Source: DASSQJ01 sp963726295
GTDB taxonomy: Bacteria; Actinomycetota; Actinomycetes; Actinomycetales; Dermatophilaceae
Reading direction: 5' to 3'
Assembly: GCA_963726295.1 (NCBI GenBank)
Contig: CAVSBW010000012.1
Location: forward strand, 372,001 to 436,000
Length of the DNA: 64,000 nt
A program made the translations under genes and the position numbers. Shown in pieces: positions 20,044 to 28,543 of the stretch (the stretch's first letter is position 1; the number at the start of each line of letters is the position of its first letter). The notes under the pieces were generated by a model. That model saw only the letters and a program-made list of their open reading frames with translations. It was not told the DNA's origin and did no database searches.

Positions 20044-21567
20044 ATGACCGTCCGACGGGTGATGGGGATCGAGACCGAGTACGGCATCGTCGTGCCCGGC
20101 GACCCGTCGGCGAACCCGATGGTGGCCTCCGGCGACGTCGTCACCGCCTACGCGGCCTCGCGAGGCATCCGTCCGGCCCGCGCGAGCTGGGACTACGCCG
20201 ACGAGGCACCGCTGCGCGACGCCCGCGGATTCGACATGGGCCGGGGGCAGGCCCACCAGAGCCAGCTCACCGACGTCGAGGACCCGACCCTGGCCAACGT
20301 GGTCCTCACCAACGGCGCCCGCCTCTACGTCGACCACGCCCACCCGGAGTACAGCTCCCCGGAGGTCACGACCCCGCGGGCCGCCGTCATCTGGGACCGG
20401 GCCGGGGAGCTCGTGATGCGCGAGGCCGTGGCCCGCCTCGCGGAGGTCCCGCCGGGGGTGAACCTCTACAAGAACAACGCCGACGGCAAGGGCGCGTCCT
20501 ACGGCACCCACGAGAACTACCTGATGTCCCGGTCGACGCCGTTCGCGGAAATCGTCAAGCACCTGACGCCGTTCTTCGTGGTGCGGCAGGTGATGTGCGG
20601 CTCCGGGCGGGTCGGGATCGGGGTCGACTCCCGCACGCCCGGGTACCAGATCGCCCAGCGCAGCGACTTCTTCGAGGTCGAGGTCGGGCTCGAGACCACC
20701 CTGAAGCGACCGCTGATCAACACACGCGACGAGCCGCACGCGGTCGCCGACCGGTACCGCCGCCTCCACGTCATCCTCGGCGACGCCAACCACGCCGACG
20801 TCGCCAACCTGCTCAAGCTGGGCACCACCTCGCTCGTCCTGGCGATGATCGAGGACGGCGCCATCCGCGACGACCTCTCGGTGCGCCGACCGGTCGGCAC
20901 CCTCCACGAGGTCTCGCACGACCCCACGCTCCAGCAGAAGGTGGAGCTGGCCGACGGGCGCCGGATGACTGCCCTCGAGCTGCTCTGGGAGTACCACGAC
21001 CGCGCCGCCGCCTACGTCGACGAGCGCACCGGCGGCCGGCCCGACGCCGACACCGCGGAGGTGCTCCACTGGTGGTCCACCGTGCTCGACCGACTGGCCC
21101 GCGACCCGATGGAGGCCCGCCGCGAGGTCGACTGGGTCGCCAAGCTCGCCGTGCTCGAGGGGTACCGGACCCGAGACGGGCTGGCGTGGGGCGACCCCCG
21201 GCTCAAGGCCGTCGACCTCCAGTGGTCCGACGTGCGCGCCGACCGCGGGCTGGCGCACCGGCTGGCCGCCACCGGCCGGCTCGAGGTGCTCGTCAGCGAC
21301 GAGGAGGTGCGCCACGCGGTGGACAACCCACCGGTCGACACGCGCGCCTGGTTCCGCGGCACCTGCCTGCAGCGGTTCCCGGACGACGTCGTGGCCGCGT
21401 CCTGGGACTCGGTGATCTTCGACGTGGCCGGGCAGCGCACCCTGCAGCGGGTGCCGATGCTCGAACCCCTCCGGGGCACGGAGGCGGCCGTCGGGGACCT
21501 CGTACGGTCGGCACCCGACGCCGCGTCGCTCCTGCGCGCGCTGGCCCGCACCGACGACGGCTCCTGA
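20044..21567 (+). CDS. dop: Depupylase/Pup deamidase
   Basis: Converts the C-terminal glutamine of Pup to glutamate so that it can be ligated, and also cleaves Pup from tagged proteins. 507 residues, glutamine-synthetase-like fold. Metal/ATP-site glutamates lie in MGIETEYGIV (Glu10); the loop that distinguishes Dop from PafA follows (GDVVTAYAASRG to GFDMGRGQAHQS, about 35-80). The catalytic Asp97 lies in LYVDHAHPEYSSPE. NTRDEPHA and HVILGDANHAD are shared with PafA. Pup from this cluster ends in GGQ, so deamidation by Dop is required here. The ATG at 20044 has no leader. About 120 bases with a separate promoter lie before pup. Confidence 0.97.
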   Translation: MTVRRVMGIETEYGIVVPGDPSANPMVASGDVVTAYAASRGIRPARASWDYADEAPLRDARGFDMGRGQAHQSQLTDVEDPTLANVVLTNGARLYVDHAHPEYSSPEVTTPRAAVIWDRAGELVMREAVARLAEVPPGVNLYKNNADGKGASYGTHENYLMSRSTPFAEIVKHLTPFFVVRQVMCGSGRVGIGVDSRTPGYQIAQRSDFFEVEVGLETTLKRPLINTRDEPHAVADRYRRLHVILGDANHADVANLLKLGTTSLVLAMIEDGAIRDDLSVRRPVGTLHEVSHDPTLQQKVELADGRRMTALELLWEYHDRAAAYVDERTGGRPDADTAEVLHWWSTVLDRLARDPMEARREVDWVAKLAVLEGYRTRDGLAWGDPRLKAVDLQWSDVRADRGLAHRLAATGRLEVLVSDEEVRHAVDNPPVDTRAWFRGTCLQRFPDDVVAASWDSVIFDVAGQRTLQRVPMLEPLRGTEAAVGDLVRSAPDAASLLRALARTDDGS

Positions 21568-21580
21568 GCGCGGCCGCGCG

Positions 21581-21596
21581 GACCCGTCCGCGGGTC
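21581..21596 (+). terminator. GC hairpin after dop
   Basis: GACCCG-TCCG-CGGGTC, a perfect 6-bp stem 13 bases after the dop stop, without a T-run. It could weaken read-through into pup. Confidence 0.3.
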
Positions 21597-21650
21597 GGAC
21601 GGTCCACCCGCCACCCGCGGGGTCGGGACCGTCGCGGAGCGCGGAGCGTC

Positions 21651-21656
21651 TAGGCT
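21651..21656 (+). promoter_or_regulatory. -10 box of the pup operon
   Basis: TAGGCT would give a leader of about 25 bases that contains GAGGAG (21674-21679), 8 bases before the pup ATG. A separate promoter would let the Pup-proteasome genes be expressed more strongly than dop. Confidence 0.5.
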
Positions 21657-21687
21657 CGGGGAGAGCCGACCTCGAGGAGTGGTGAGC

Positions 21688-21882
21688 ATGCCCGGCCAGG
21701 AGCAGATCAGGCCCCAGCGGCGCGACGACGGACCCGACGACGTCGACGTCCCGGAGCCCGCGGCAGCAGCACCCCAGCAGCAGGCGAGCGAGATCGACGA
21801 CATCCTCGACGAGATCGACGGAGTCCTCGAGTCCAACGCCGAGGAGTTCGTCCGCGGGTTCGTCCAGAAGGGTGGCCAGTGA
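21688..21882 (+). CDS. pup: Prokaryotic ubiquitin-like protein Pup
   Basis: 64 residues, the same length as in M. tuberculosis. Intrinsically disordered modifier attached to lysines by PafA and threaded by ARC into the proteasome. The C-terminal half has the ARC-binding and PafA-binding helix (EIDDILDEIDGVLESNAEEF) and ends GFVQKGGQ; the final Gln must be deamidated by Dop. A GTG at 21679 is in frame, but GAGGAG 8 bases before the ATG at 21688 decides the start. The stop overlaps the prcB start by four bases. Confidence 0.98.
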   Translation: MPGQEQIRPQRRDDGPDDVDVPEPAAAAPQQQASEIDDILDEIDGVLESNAEEFVRGFVQKGGQ

Positions 21883-22706
21883 CCTCCGGAGCCGACACCG
21901 GTCGCCTGCCGTCCGCCTACCTGGTCCCCGGCTCGTCCTCGTTCGCCGAGTTCCTCGGCGCGCACGCGCCGGACCTGCTGCCCTCGCAGCGGTCCCTGCC
22001 GCCCGGTGCCTCGCTGGAGGCTCCCCACGGGACCACGATCGCCACCGTCACCTTCGACGGCGGCGTGGTGATGGCGGGTGACCGTCGCGCGACGATGGGC
22101 AACATCATCGCCAACCGCGACATGGAGAAGGTGTTCGCCACCGACGAGTACAGCCTCGTCGGCATCGCGGGGACGGCCGGGCTCGCCATCGAGCTGGTGC
22201 GCCTGTTCCAGGTCGAGCTCGAGCACTACGAGAAGATCGAGGGCGCGCTGATGTCGCTGGAGGGCAAGGCCAACCGCCTCGCCTCGATGATCCGCGGGAA
22301 CCTGGGCATGGCCATGCAGGGCCTGGCCGTCGTGCCGATGTTCGCCGGGTACGACCTCGAGCGGGGCGCCGGGCGGATCTTCTCCTACGACGTCACGGGC
22401 GGCTGCTACGAGGAGCACGACCACCACAGCGTCGGCTCCGGGTCACTCTTCGCGCGCGGCGCCCTCAAGAAGCTCTACCGCCGCGGGCTGTCCCTGCAGG
22501 ACTCGGTCCGGGTGGCCGTCGAGGCACTCTACGACGCCGCCGACGACGACTCGGCCACCGGCGGGCCCGACGTCGGCCGGCGCATCTGGCCCACGGTCGG
22601 CATCGTCGACGCGGAGGGTGCGCGCTTCGTGCCCCAAGAGGACCTCGCCCCGGTGGTGGACGCCATCATCGCGGACCGCACCGAGGACGCAGGGGGCGCC
22701 CGATGA
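21879..22706 (+). CDS. prcB: 20S proteasome beta subunit
   Basis: Catalytic ring subunit, 275 residues. An N-terminal propeptide of 51 residues ends in EAPHG and is removed autocatalytically to expose the nucleophile Thr52 (TTIATVTFDGGVVMAGDRRAT). Catalytic partners are visible: the Asp/Arg of AGDRRAT and Lys of the NRDMEKVFATDE segment. GSGSLFARGALKK and TGGPDVGRR are family motifs. The GTG start at 21879 overlaps the pup stop (GTGA), so translation is coupled to that of pup. The stop overlaps the prcA start (ATGA). Confidence 0.97.
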   Translation: MTSGADTGRLPSAYLVPGSSSFAEFLGAHAPDLLPSQRSLPPGASLEAPHGTTIATVTFDGGVVMAGDRRATMGNIIANRDMEKVFATDEYSLVGIAGTAGLAIELVRLFQVELEHYEKIEGALMSLEGKANRLASMIRGNLGMAMQGLAVVPMFAGYDLERGAGRIFSYDVTGGCYEEHDHHSVGSGSLFARGALKKLYRRGLSLQDSVRVAVEALYDAADDDSATGGPDVGRRIWPTVGIVDAEGARFVPQEDLAPVVDAIIADRTEDAGGAR

Positions 22707-23512
22707 CCGCCGGCATGCCGTTCTACGTCAGCCCCGAGCAGCTGATGAAGGACCGCGCCGACTTCGCCCGCAAGGGCATCGCGCGCGGGCGGGCCGTGAT
22801 CGTGCTCCAGTACGACGCCGGCATCGTCTTCGTCGCGGAGAACCCCAGCCGGGCCCTGCACAAGGTGTCCGAGATCTACGACCGGATCGCCTTCGCGGCC
22901 GTCGGCAAGTACCCGGAGTTCGAGAACCTCAGGGTGGCGGGCGTGCGCTACGCGGACCTGCGGGGCTACTCCTACGACCGCTCCGACGTCACCGCCCGCG
23001 GGCTCGCCAACGCCTACGCCCAGACCCTCGGCGCGGTGTTCACCCAGGAGTCCAAGCCGTACGAGGTCGAGATCGTCGTCGCCGAGGTCGGGGCCACGCC
23101 CGAGGACGACCAGGTCTACCGGCTCACCTACGACGGCTCGGTGGCCGACGAGCACGGCTTCGTCGCCATGGGTGGCGGTGCCGAGCAGATCGAGACCTCG
23201 CTGGAGACCGAGTGGCAGCCGGGCCTGAACCTGGCCGACGCGCTGGCCCTCGCGATCCGGCTGCTCGGCGCCGACCCGAACGGCGGTGAGCCCCGGGAGC
23301 TCACCCCGGCCCAGCTCGAGGTCGCGATCCTCGACCGGCACCGGCCCCGGCGCCGCTTCCGGCGGATCCAGGGCTCGCTCCTCGACCGCCTGCTGAGCAC
23401 CGACGACCCCACCGCCGACGTCCCCGAGGGTGACGACGCCGACTCGCCGCGGGGCGAGGCCACCAACCCGCAGACGCAGCGGCCGCACCCGGACGGCGGC
23501 TCGCCCGAGTGA
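22703..23512 (+). CDS. prcA: 20S proteasome alpha subunit
   Basis: Outer-ring, non-catalytic subunit, 269 residues. The gating N-terminus MTAGMPFYVSPEQLMKDRADFARKG, the H0-helix segment, and RGRAVIVLQYDAGIVFVAENPSRALHKVSEIYDRIAFA are typical. The C-terminal 45 residues after about 225 are acidic and proline-rich (TADVPEGDDADSP) and longer than in M. tuberculosis; this tail is variable among actinobacteria. It overlaps prcB by four bases at its start and pafA by four at its end. Confidence 0.97.
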   Translation: MTAGMPFYVSPEQLMKDRADFARKGIARGRAVIVLQYDAGIVFVAENPSRALHKVSEIYDRIAFAAVGKYPEFENLRVAGVRYADLRGYSYDRSDVTARGLANAYAQTLGAVFTQESKPYEVEIVVAEVGATPEDDQVYRLTYDGSVADEHGFVAMGGGAEQIETSLETEWQPGLNLADALALAIRLLGADPNGGEPRELTPAQLEVAILDRHRPRRRFRRIQGSLLDRLLSTDDPTADVPEGDDADSPRGEATNPQTQRPHPDGGSPE

Positions 23513-24894
23513 CGACGAGCGCCGGCGCCCGGCGGATCATCGGCATCGAGAACGAGTACGGCATCACCTGCTCGACCGGAGGGCAGCGCACGCTCACCCC
23601 CGACGAGGTGGCGCGCTACCTCTTCCGCAAGGTGGTCGCGTGGGGCCGCAGCAGCAACGTCTTCCTGACCAACGGCTCACGGCTGTACCTCGACGTCGGA
23701 AGCCACCCCGAGTACGCCACCGCGGAGTGCGACTCCGTCCGGCAGGTCGTGGCCCACGACCGCGCGGGGGAGCGGATCCTCGAGGGGCTGGTCGTCGACG
23801 CCCAGGCGCGCCTGCGCGAGGACGGCGTCTCCGGTGACATCTACGTCTTCAAGAACAACACCGACAGCGCCGGCAACTCCTACGGATGCCACGAGAACTA
23901 CCTCGTGCGCCGGTCCGGGGAGTTCCAGGCCATCTCCGACACGCTGCTGCCCTTCCTCATCAGCCGGCAGCTGACCTGCGGCGCCGGCAAGCTCGTGACC
24001 ACCTCCAAGGGCGCCTCGTACGCGCTGAGCCAGCGGGCCGACCACATCTGGGAGGGCGTCTCGTCGGCCACGACCCGCAGCCGCCCGATCATCAACACAC
24101 GCGACGAGCCGCACGCCGACGCCGAGCACTACCGGCGCCTCCACGTCATCGTCGGCGACTCGAACATGAGCGAGACCACGACGATGCTCAAGGTCGGTTC
24201 AGCCGACCTCGTGCTGCGGATGATCGAGGCCGGCATCGTCATGCGCGACCTCACCCTCGAGAACCCGATCCGTGCCATCCGCGAGATCGCCCATGACATG
24301 TCCGGCCGGCACCAGGTGCGCCTGGCCAACGGCCGTCGCCTCTCGGCGCTCGACATCCAGCGCGAGTACCACGCCAAGGCGAGTGACTTCGTCGAGCGCG
24401 AGGGCACGGCGGACCCGTCGCACCGCCGGGTCCTCGACCTCTGGGGCCGCGTGCTCACCGCGGTCGAGACCGACGACCTGTCCCTCGTCGACACCGAGGT
24501 CGACTGGGTGATCAAGTACCGGCTCCTCGACGACTACGCGAGCCGCCACGGCCTGGGCCTCGAGCACCCACGGCTGGCCCAGATCGACCTGGCGTACCAC
24601 GACATCGACCGCTCGCGGGGGCTGTTCTACCTCCTGCAGCGACGCGGTCGGGTCGCCCGGGTGGTGTCCGACCCGGAGGTGTTCGAGGCCAAGGTCAGGC
24701 CGCCGCAGACCACCCGCGCCAAGCTGCGCGGCGACTTCATCCGCGCCGCGCAGGAGCACCGTCGCGACTTCACCGTCGACTGGGTGCACCTCAAGCTCAA
24801 CGACCAGGCGCAGCGGACCGTCCTGTGCAAGGACCCCTTCCTCGCCGAGGACGCCCGCGTCGAGCGGCTCATCCAGGGGATGGTCGGCGCCTGA
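23509..24894 (+). CDS. pafA: Pup ligase
   Basis: Forms an isopeptide bond between the gamma-carboxylate of the Pup C-terminal glutamate and lysines of target proteins, via gamma-glutamyl phosphate. 461 residues, paralogue of Dop in the same cluster but lacking the Dop loop. Key segments: IIGIENEYGI with the ATP/metal glutamates, LYLDVGSHPEYATAE with catalytic Asp62, VFKNNTDSAGNSYGCHENYL, INTRDEPHADAEHYRRLHVI. The GTG start overlaps the prcA stop (GTGA). It is the last gene of the pup operon; a 162-base gap follows. Confidence 0.97.
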   Translation: MTTSAGARRIIGIENEYGITCSTGGQRTLTPDEVARYLFRKVVAWGRSSNVFLTNGSRLYLDVGSHPEYATAECDSVRQVVAHDRAGERILEGLVVDAQARLREDGVSGDIYVFKNNTDSAGNSYGCHENYLVRRSGEFQAISDTLLPFLISRQLTCGAGKLVTTSKGASYALSQRADHIWEGVSSATTRSRPIINTRDEPHADAEHYRRLHVIVGDSNMSETTTMLKVGSADLVLRMIEAGIVMRDLTLENPIRAIREIAHDMSGRHQVRLANGRRLSALDIQREYHAKASDFVEREGTADPSHRRVLDLWGRVLTAVETDDLSLVDTEVDWVIKYRLLDDYASRHGLGLEHPRLAQIDLAYHDIDRSRGLFYLLQRRGRVARVVSDPEVFEAKVRPPQTTRAKLRGDFIRAAQEHRRDFTVDWVHLKLNDQAQRTVLCKDPFLAEDARVERLIQGMVGA

Positions 24895-24999
24895 CCGCTC
24901 CTGGGTGTGACGTGCGCCACATGGTGACCCGGGCACCGTCCCGCCCCCGCACGCGTTGGCCGTGACGTGCTCGATGCGGGACCTCGAAGGGCCCGCGGC

Positions 25000-25005
25000 T
25001 ATCGT
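25000..25005 (+). promoter_or_regulatory. -10 box of the FKBP lipoprotein gene
   Basis: TATCGT, giving a leader of about 45 bases before the GTG at 25057. AAGG lies in the leader about 10 bases before the start codon. Confidence 0.4.
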
Positions 25006-25056
25006 GGCTCCTTGCTCTGCCGCCCAGCGGCACCCCCGACCGAAGGTTCCGACACC

Positions 25057-26010
25057 GTGCCCCGCCGTCTGACCACCATCCTCTCCGTCGCCGTGACGGC
25101 CAGTGCGCTCGTGCTCACCGGCTGCGGCGAGGAGTCCGCGACCACCCCCTCGACATCCCTGTCGAAGGTGACCGTCGAGGGGAGCGACCCCGAGAAGGCC
25201 CCGACGGTGAAGGTCGATGCCCCCCTCGACGTCACCCGCACCGAGTCCGAGGTCGTGACCGAGGGCGACGGTGCGGAGATCGGCAAGGACGACCTCGTGT
25301 CGCTCCAGGCGATCCTGGTCAACGGTACCGACGGCAAGGTCGTGCACAGCACGTGGGACCAGAGCGGCGCCGTGGGGCTGGACCTGTCCCAGAGCGACCT
25401 CTTCCAGGCCTTCAAGACCCAGATCCCGGGCAAGAAGGTGGGCTCGCGGGTCGTCATCGCGGCCGCCCCCCAGGACGCCTACGGTGACACCGGCAACGAG
25501 TCCCTGGGCATCACCAAGGACGACCCCGTGGTCTTCGTGCTCGACCTGGAGAACGCCACCCAGGTCCTCGACCAGGCCCAGGGCACCGCGGTCGAGCCCA
25601 AGAAGGGCCTGCCGACGGTGGAGATGAAGGACGGCGAGCCCGCGACGATCACCATGCCCAAGGGAAAGAAGGCCCCCACGACAGCCGTGGTGCAGCCGCT
25701 CATCGAGGGTGAGGGCGCCAAGGTCGAGAAGGGCCAGACCGTCCGCGTGGCCTACACCGGTGCGCTGTGGCGCAACGGCAAGGTCTTCGACTCCAGCGCC
25801 AACCGCCCCGACCAGCCGTGGTTCGAGTTCCCCATCGGCGGCGGTCAGGTCATCAAGGGCTGGGACGAGGGTCTGCTCGGCCAGAAGGTCGGGAGCCGGG
25901 TCCTGCTCGTCATCCCGCCTGCGGACGGGTACGGCTCGGCCGGGCAGGGCGACACCATCAAGGGCGACGACACCCTCGTGTTCGTCGTCGACATCCTGGC
26001 CGCGTACTGA
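25057..26010 (+). CDS. FKBP-type peptidyl-prolyl isomerase lipoprotein
   Basis: 317 residues. The N-terminus has a basic patch, a hydrophobic stretch and the lipobox LVLTGCG, so it is a lipoprotein anchored on the outside of the membrane. Two FKBP-like modules follow: a degenerate one (about 65-170, with GKKVGSRVVIAAAPQDAYGD) and a complete one at the C-terminus (about 215-317, with VRVAYTGALWRNGKVFDSS, GGGQVIKGWDEGLLGQ and VIPPADGYG). It probably speeds proline isomerisation during folding of exported proteins. GTG at 25057 is the only start leaving a proper signal peptide. A cytoplasmic FKBP gene follows after 25 bases. Confidence 0.93.
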   Translation: MPRRLTTILSVAVTASALVLTGCGEESATTPSTSLSKVTVEGSDPEKAPTVKVDAPLDVTRTESEVVTEGDGAEIGKDDLVSLQAILVNGTDGKVVHSTWDQSGAVGLDLSQSDLFQAFKTQIPGKKVGSRVVIAAAPQDAYGDTGNESLGITKDDPVVFVLDLENATQVLDQAQGTAVEPKKGLPTVEMKDGEPATITMPKGKKAPTTAVVQPLIEGEGAKVEKGQTVRVAYTGALWRNGKVFDSSANRPDQPWFEFPIGGGQVIKGWDEGLLGQKVGSRVLLVIPPADGYGSAGQGDTIKGDDTLVFVVDILAAY

Positions 26011-26035
26011 CGGCCGTGCGCCGAGGAGGCACCGA

Positions 26036-26413
26036 GTGAGCGAGAAGACCAAGCCCGAGATCGACTTCCCCGGGGAGGAGCCGCCCACGGACCTCGTGGT
26101 CGAGGACCTCGAGGTCGGTGACGGCGCCGAGGCCACCGCCGGCAGCACCGTGTCGGCGCACTACGTCGGTGTCGCCCACTCCAGTGGCGAGGAGTTCGAC
26201 GCGTCGTGGAACCGGGGCGCGCCGCTCGACTTCCAGCTCGGCGCCGGCATGGTCATCGCCGGGTGGGACGAGGGGATCGCCGGGATGCGCGTCGGTGGCC
26301 GTCGCCGCCTCGTCATCCCCCCGCACAAGGCCTACGGCGACCGGGGCGCCGGTGGCGTGATCAAGCCGGGCGAGACGCTGATCTTCGTCGTCGACCTCAT
26401 GGACGTGCGCTGA
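26036..26413 (+). CDS. Cytoplasmic FKBP-type peptidyl-prolyl isomerase
   Basis: 125-residue single-domain FKBP. Active-site signatures VSAHYVGVAHSSGEEFDASWNRG, AGMVIAGWDEGIAGM and RRLVIPPHKAYGDRGAGG are complete, and it ends TLIFVVDLMDV. No signal peptide. GAGGAGG lies 6 bases before the GTG at 26036, deciding the start. It forms an operon with the FKBP lipoprotein gene. The last 17 bases overlap the end of the convergent DUF3866 gene. Confidence 0.95.
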   Translation: MSEKTKPEIDFPGEEPPTDLVVEDLEVGDGAEATAGSTVSAHYVGVAHSSGEEFDASWNRGAPLDFQLGAGMVIAGWDEGIAGMRVGGRRRLVIPPHKAYGDRGAGGVIKPGETLIFVVDLMDVR

Positions 26414-27494
26414 GCCCTGCCGCGTGCACCCCGGCGGCGGCGGCCGCGAGGAACGGGGAGGGGTCGGCCTCGAGGCCGCGCCCCATGGTCGACAGCCGCA
26501 CCGGGGTGGCCCCCAGCGCGTCCCTGAGCCCGTCGGGCGGCACCTCGACGGGCGTGAGCCGGGCACGCGCGGTGCGCACCAGGTCGTCGAGCTGGCTGCG
26601 CACCAGCGCGTCGAGAGCCGCGTCGGGCAGGGTGGTCACGGGCACGTCGGCCGGCGTGAGCAGGGCGCTCCCGTAGGCGGTGCGGCTGTGGTGGCTGATG
26701 CCGAGGTGCCGGTCGCGCGCGTCGGCGCCGGAGACGCGCAGCGACGCGATCCCGCGGCCTCCGAGCACCTGCGCGGCGTGCAGTGCCTCCACGGCGGCGA
26801 CCCCCGAGTAGCCCCACCGGGTGCCGGTGCCCACGTTGCCCGGACCCTGGGCCACCACCACGATGTCGGCGCCCACCACGTGGCGCGCGGCGAGCAGGCC
26901 CGTGTGCACCGTGACGGCCTCGTGGTCGCCCCCGAAGGCCTGCCCGACGGTGAGGGTGGCGGCGAGCCACCCGGCCTCGCGCAGGCCCGCCACGGCGCGC
27001 GAGAAGGCCGCCGGCAGGGCGCCGCCGTCGGTCATGACGTAAGCGACGACGGCGTCAGGGTGCGCCGTGCGCACGCCGGCCAGCACCGCGGGGAGGGCGC
27101 TGTGCAGGTCGGCGACGACCACGGGCATCCCCCCGAGGTCGTCGGCGTCCACGAGGACGTCGTGGTGGGGGCTGTCCTGCTCGTCGACGGCGAGCAGCAT
27201 CTGCTGGAGCGGGGTGTACCGGGCCTTGACGATGTGGCCGTCGCCGGCGGCGGGATCGTCCGGCACGACGTCGGTGCGGGCGACGACGAAGGCCAGCCCC
27301 CCGGTGCCGAGCCCGCGCAGCAGCGCGGAGGCGTTCAGCAGCACGCGCTCACCGGCCTCCGGCTCGCCGGTGACCGCGGTGTAGGCCAGGGCCCGGACGA
27401 GGTCGCCGCTCCCCTCGAGCTCGACGTCGAGCTCCACCGCGCCCGACCACGAGCGCAGCCTCCCGCGGACCGTTCCGGCGCGCCACTGCATCAC
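26397..27494 (-). CDS. DUF3866 family protein
   Basis: 365 residues of a conserved actinobacterial family without known function. Segments such as YTPLQQMLLAVDEQDSPHH, MPVVVADLHSALPAVLAG, VAYVMTDGGALPAAFSR and VVVAQGPGNVGTGTRWGYSG suggest an alpha/beta fold with glycine-rich loops that may bind a nucleotide or phosphate. GTG at 27494 is chosen because a -10 box stands 7 bases upstream; an ATG follows as the second codon. It is divergent from pafB with only 35 bases between the starts, and its end overlaps the FKBP gene by 17 bases. Confidence 0.85.
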   Translation of the reverse strand: MMQWRAGTVRGRLRSWSGAVELDVELEGSGDLVRALAYTAVTGEPEAGERVLLNASALLRGLGTGGLAFVVARTDVVPDDPAAGDGHIVKARYTPLQQMLLAVDEQDSPHHDVLVDADDLGGMPVVVADLHSALPAVLAGVRTAHPDAVVAYVMTDGGALPAAFSRAVAGLREAGWLAATLTVGQAFGGDHEAVTVHTGLLAARHVVGADIVVVAQGPGNVGTGTRWGYSGVAAVEALHAAQVLGGRGIASLRVSGADARDRHLGISHHSRTAYGSALLTPADVPVTTLPDAALDALVRSQLDDLVRTARARLTPVEVPPDGLRDALGATPVRLSTMGRGLEADPSPFLAAAAAGVHAAGLSARP

Positions 27495-27501
27495 GCCCGG
27501 C

Positions 27502-27507
27502 AGCGTA
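27502..27507 (-). promoter_or_regulatory. -10 box of the DUF3866 gene
   Basis: TACGCT on the minus strand, 7 bases before the GTG at 27494; leaderless spacing. It faces away from the pafB -10 box, 9 bases distant. Confidence 0.55.
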
Positions 27508-27516
27508 GCCGTCGGG

Positions 27517-27522
27517 TAGCGT
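27517..27522 (+). promoter_or_regulatory. -10 box of pafB
   Basis: TAGCGT, 7 bases before the GTG at 27530; leaderless spacing. Its -35 region would overlap the transcribed start of the divergent DUF3866 gene. Confidence 0.6.
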
Positions 27523-27529
27523 CTGCCCG

Positions 27530-28543
27530 GTGAGCAGCGACCCCGGCACCCGGCCGCCGTCAGCCGCCCAGGTCAAGACCGAGCGCCTCCTCAACCTCGT
27601 CCTCGTCCTGCTCTACGCCCGACGCCCCCTGTCCAAGGCTCAGATCCGCGGGCTGGTGCCGCAGTACGGCCAGTCGGCGTCGACCGAGGCCTTCGAGAGG
27701 ATGTTCGAGCGCGACAAGGACGAGCTGCGCGAGCTCGGCGTCCCCCTGGTCACCGAGGACATCGACGCCGCCTGGGACGACGAGCCCGGCTACCGCATCC
27801 ACCAGCGCGAGTACGCCCTGCCCGACCTGCACTTCGAGCCCGACGAGCTCGCGGTGCTGGGTCTGGCCAGCCGTACGTGGGCCCAGGCCTCGCTGGCCGG
27901 CCCGGCCGCGCAGGCCCTGCGCAAGCTCCGCGCCGCGGGGGTCGAGCGTGACGGCGACGCGCTCATCGGCATCGAGCCCCGGCTGCGCACCACGGAACCC
28001 GCCTTCGACGCGGTCAAGGACGCCGTCGTCCGGCGGGTGCCGCTGACCTTCCCGTACCGGCGACCCGACGACACCGAGCCGGGGGAGCGACACGTGCAGC
28101 CGTGGTCGCTCGTGTCGTGGCGCGGCCGGTGGTACCTCAACGCCTTCGACGAGGACCGTGGCGCCCCACGGGTGTTCCGCCTCTCCCGGATGGCCGGACC
28201 GGTGCGCACGGCCGGCCCGCCCGGGTCGTACGAGGTGCCGGAGGACCACGAGCCCCGGATGATGGTCGAGCGCGCCGATCCCCCTGCGGCCCAGCCGAGC
28301 CCCGCCGTCGTGCGGGTGCGGGCAGGCGCGGGCCACGCCCTGCGGCGGCGGGCCCGGACCGTCGGTGAGGTCGACGACACGTGGTCCCTCCTCGACCTCG
28401 ACTACCACGACCTGTACGCGTTCGCCGAGGAGCTCGCCGCCTACGGCGGCGACGTCGTCGCGGAGCAGCCGCCGAAGCTCGTCGACCGGGTGGTCGACCG
28501 GCTCCGCGGTGCCCTCGCCGCCCACGGCGGAGGGGGGTCCTGA
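27530..28543 (+). CDS. pafB: WYL-domain transcription regulator PafB
   Basis: Half of the PafBC heterodimer that activates the RecA/LexA-independent DNA-damage response in mycobacteria. 337 residues: winged helix-turn-helix at about 15-75 (TERLLNLVLVLLYARRPLSKAQIRG), a linker, and a WYL domain at about 160-245 with FPYRRPDD and SWRGRWYLNAFDEDRG, followed by the C-terminal WCX extension. WYL domains are thought to bind single-stranded nucleic acid. The first codon is GTG at 27530. Its stop overlaps the pafC start by one base (TGATG), so the two are co-translated. Confidence 0.96.
   Translation: MSSDPGTRPPSAAQVKTERLLNLVLVLLYARRPLSKAQIRGLVPQYGQSASTEAFERMFERDKDELRELGVPLVTEDIDAAWDDEPGYRIHQREYALPDLHFEPDELAVLGLASRTWAQASLAGPAAQALRKLRAAGVERDGDALIGIEPRLRTTEPAFDAVKDAVVRRVPLTFPYRRPDDTEPGERHVQPWSLVSWRGRWYLNAFDEDRGAPRVFRLSRMAGPVRTAGPPGSYEVPEDHEPRMMVERADPPAAQPSPAVVRVRAGAGHALRRRARTVGEVDDTWSLLDLDYHDLYAFAEELAAYGGDVVAEQPPKLVDRVVDRLRGALAAHGGGGS

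Noticed and set aside
17635..21315. A 1226-codon minus-strand frame across the kinase, esterase and dop genes
   Set aside because: It covers well-defined genes in both directions and shows no motif of its own.
24907..24970. GTGACGTGC repeated twice after pafA as a possible regulator site
   Set aside because: A 9-base direct repeat in GC-rich DNA with 46 bases between is weak, and no symmetry or promoter link is seen.
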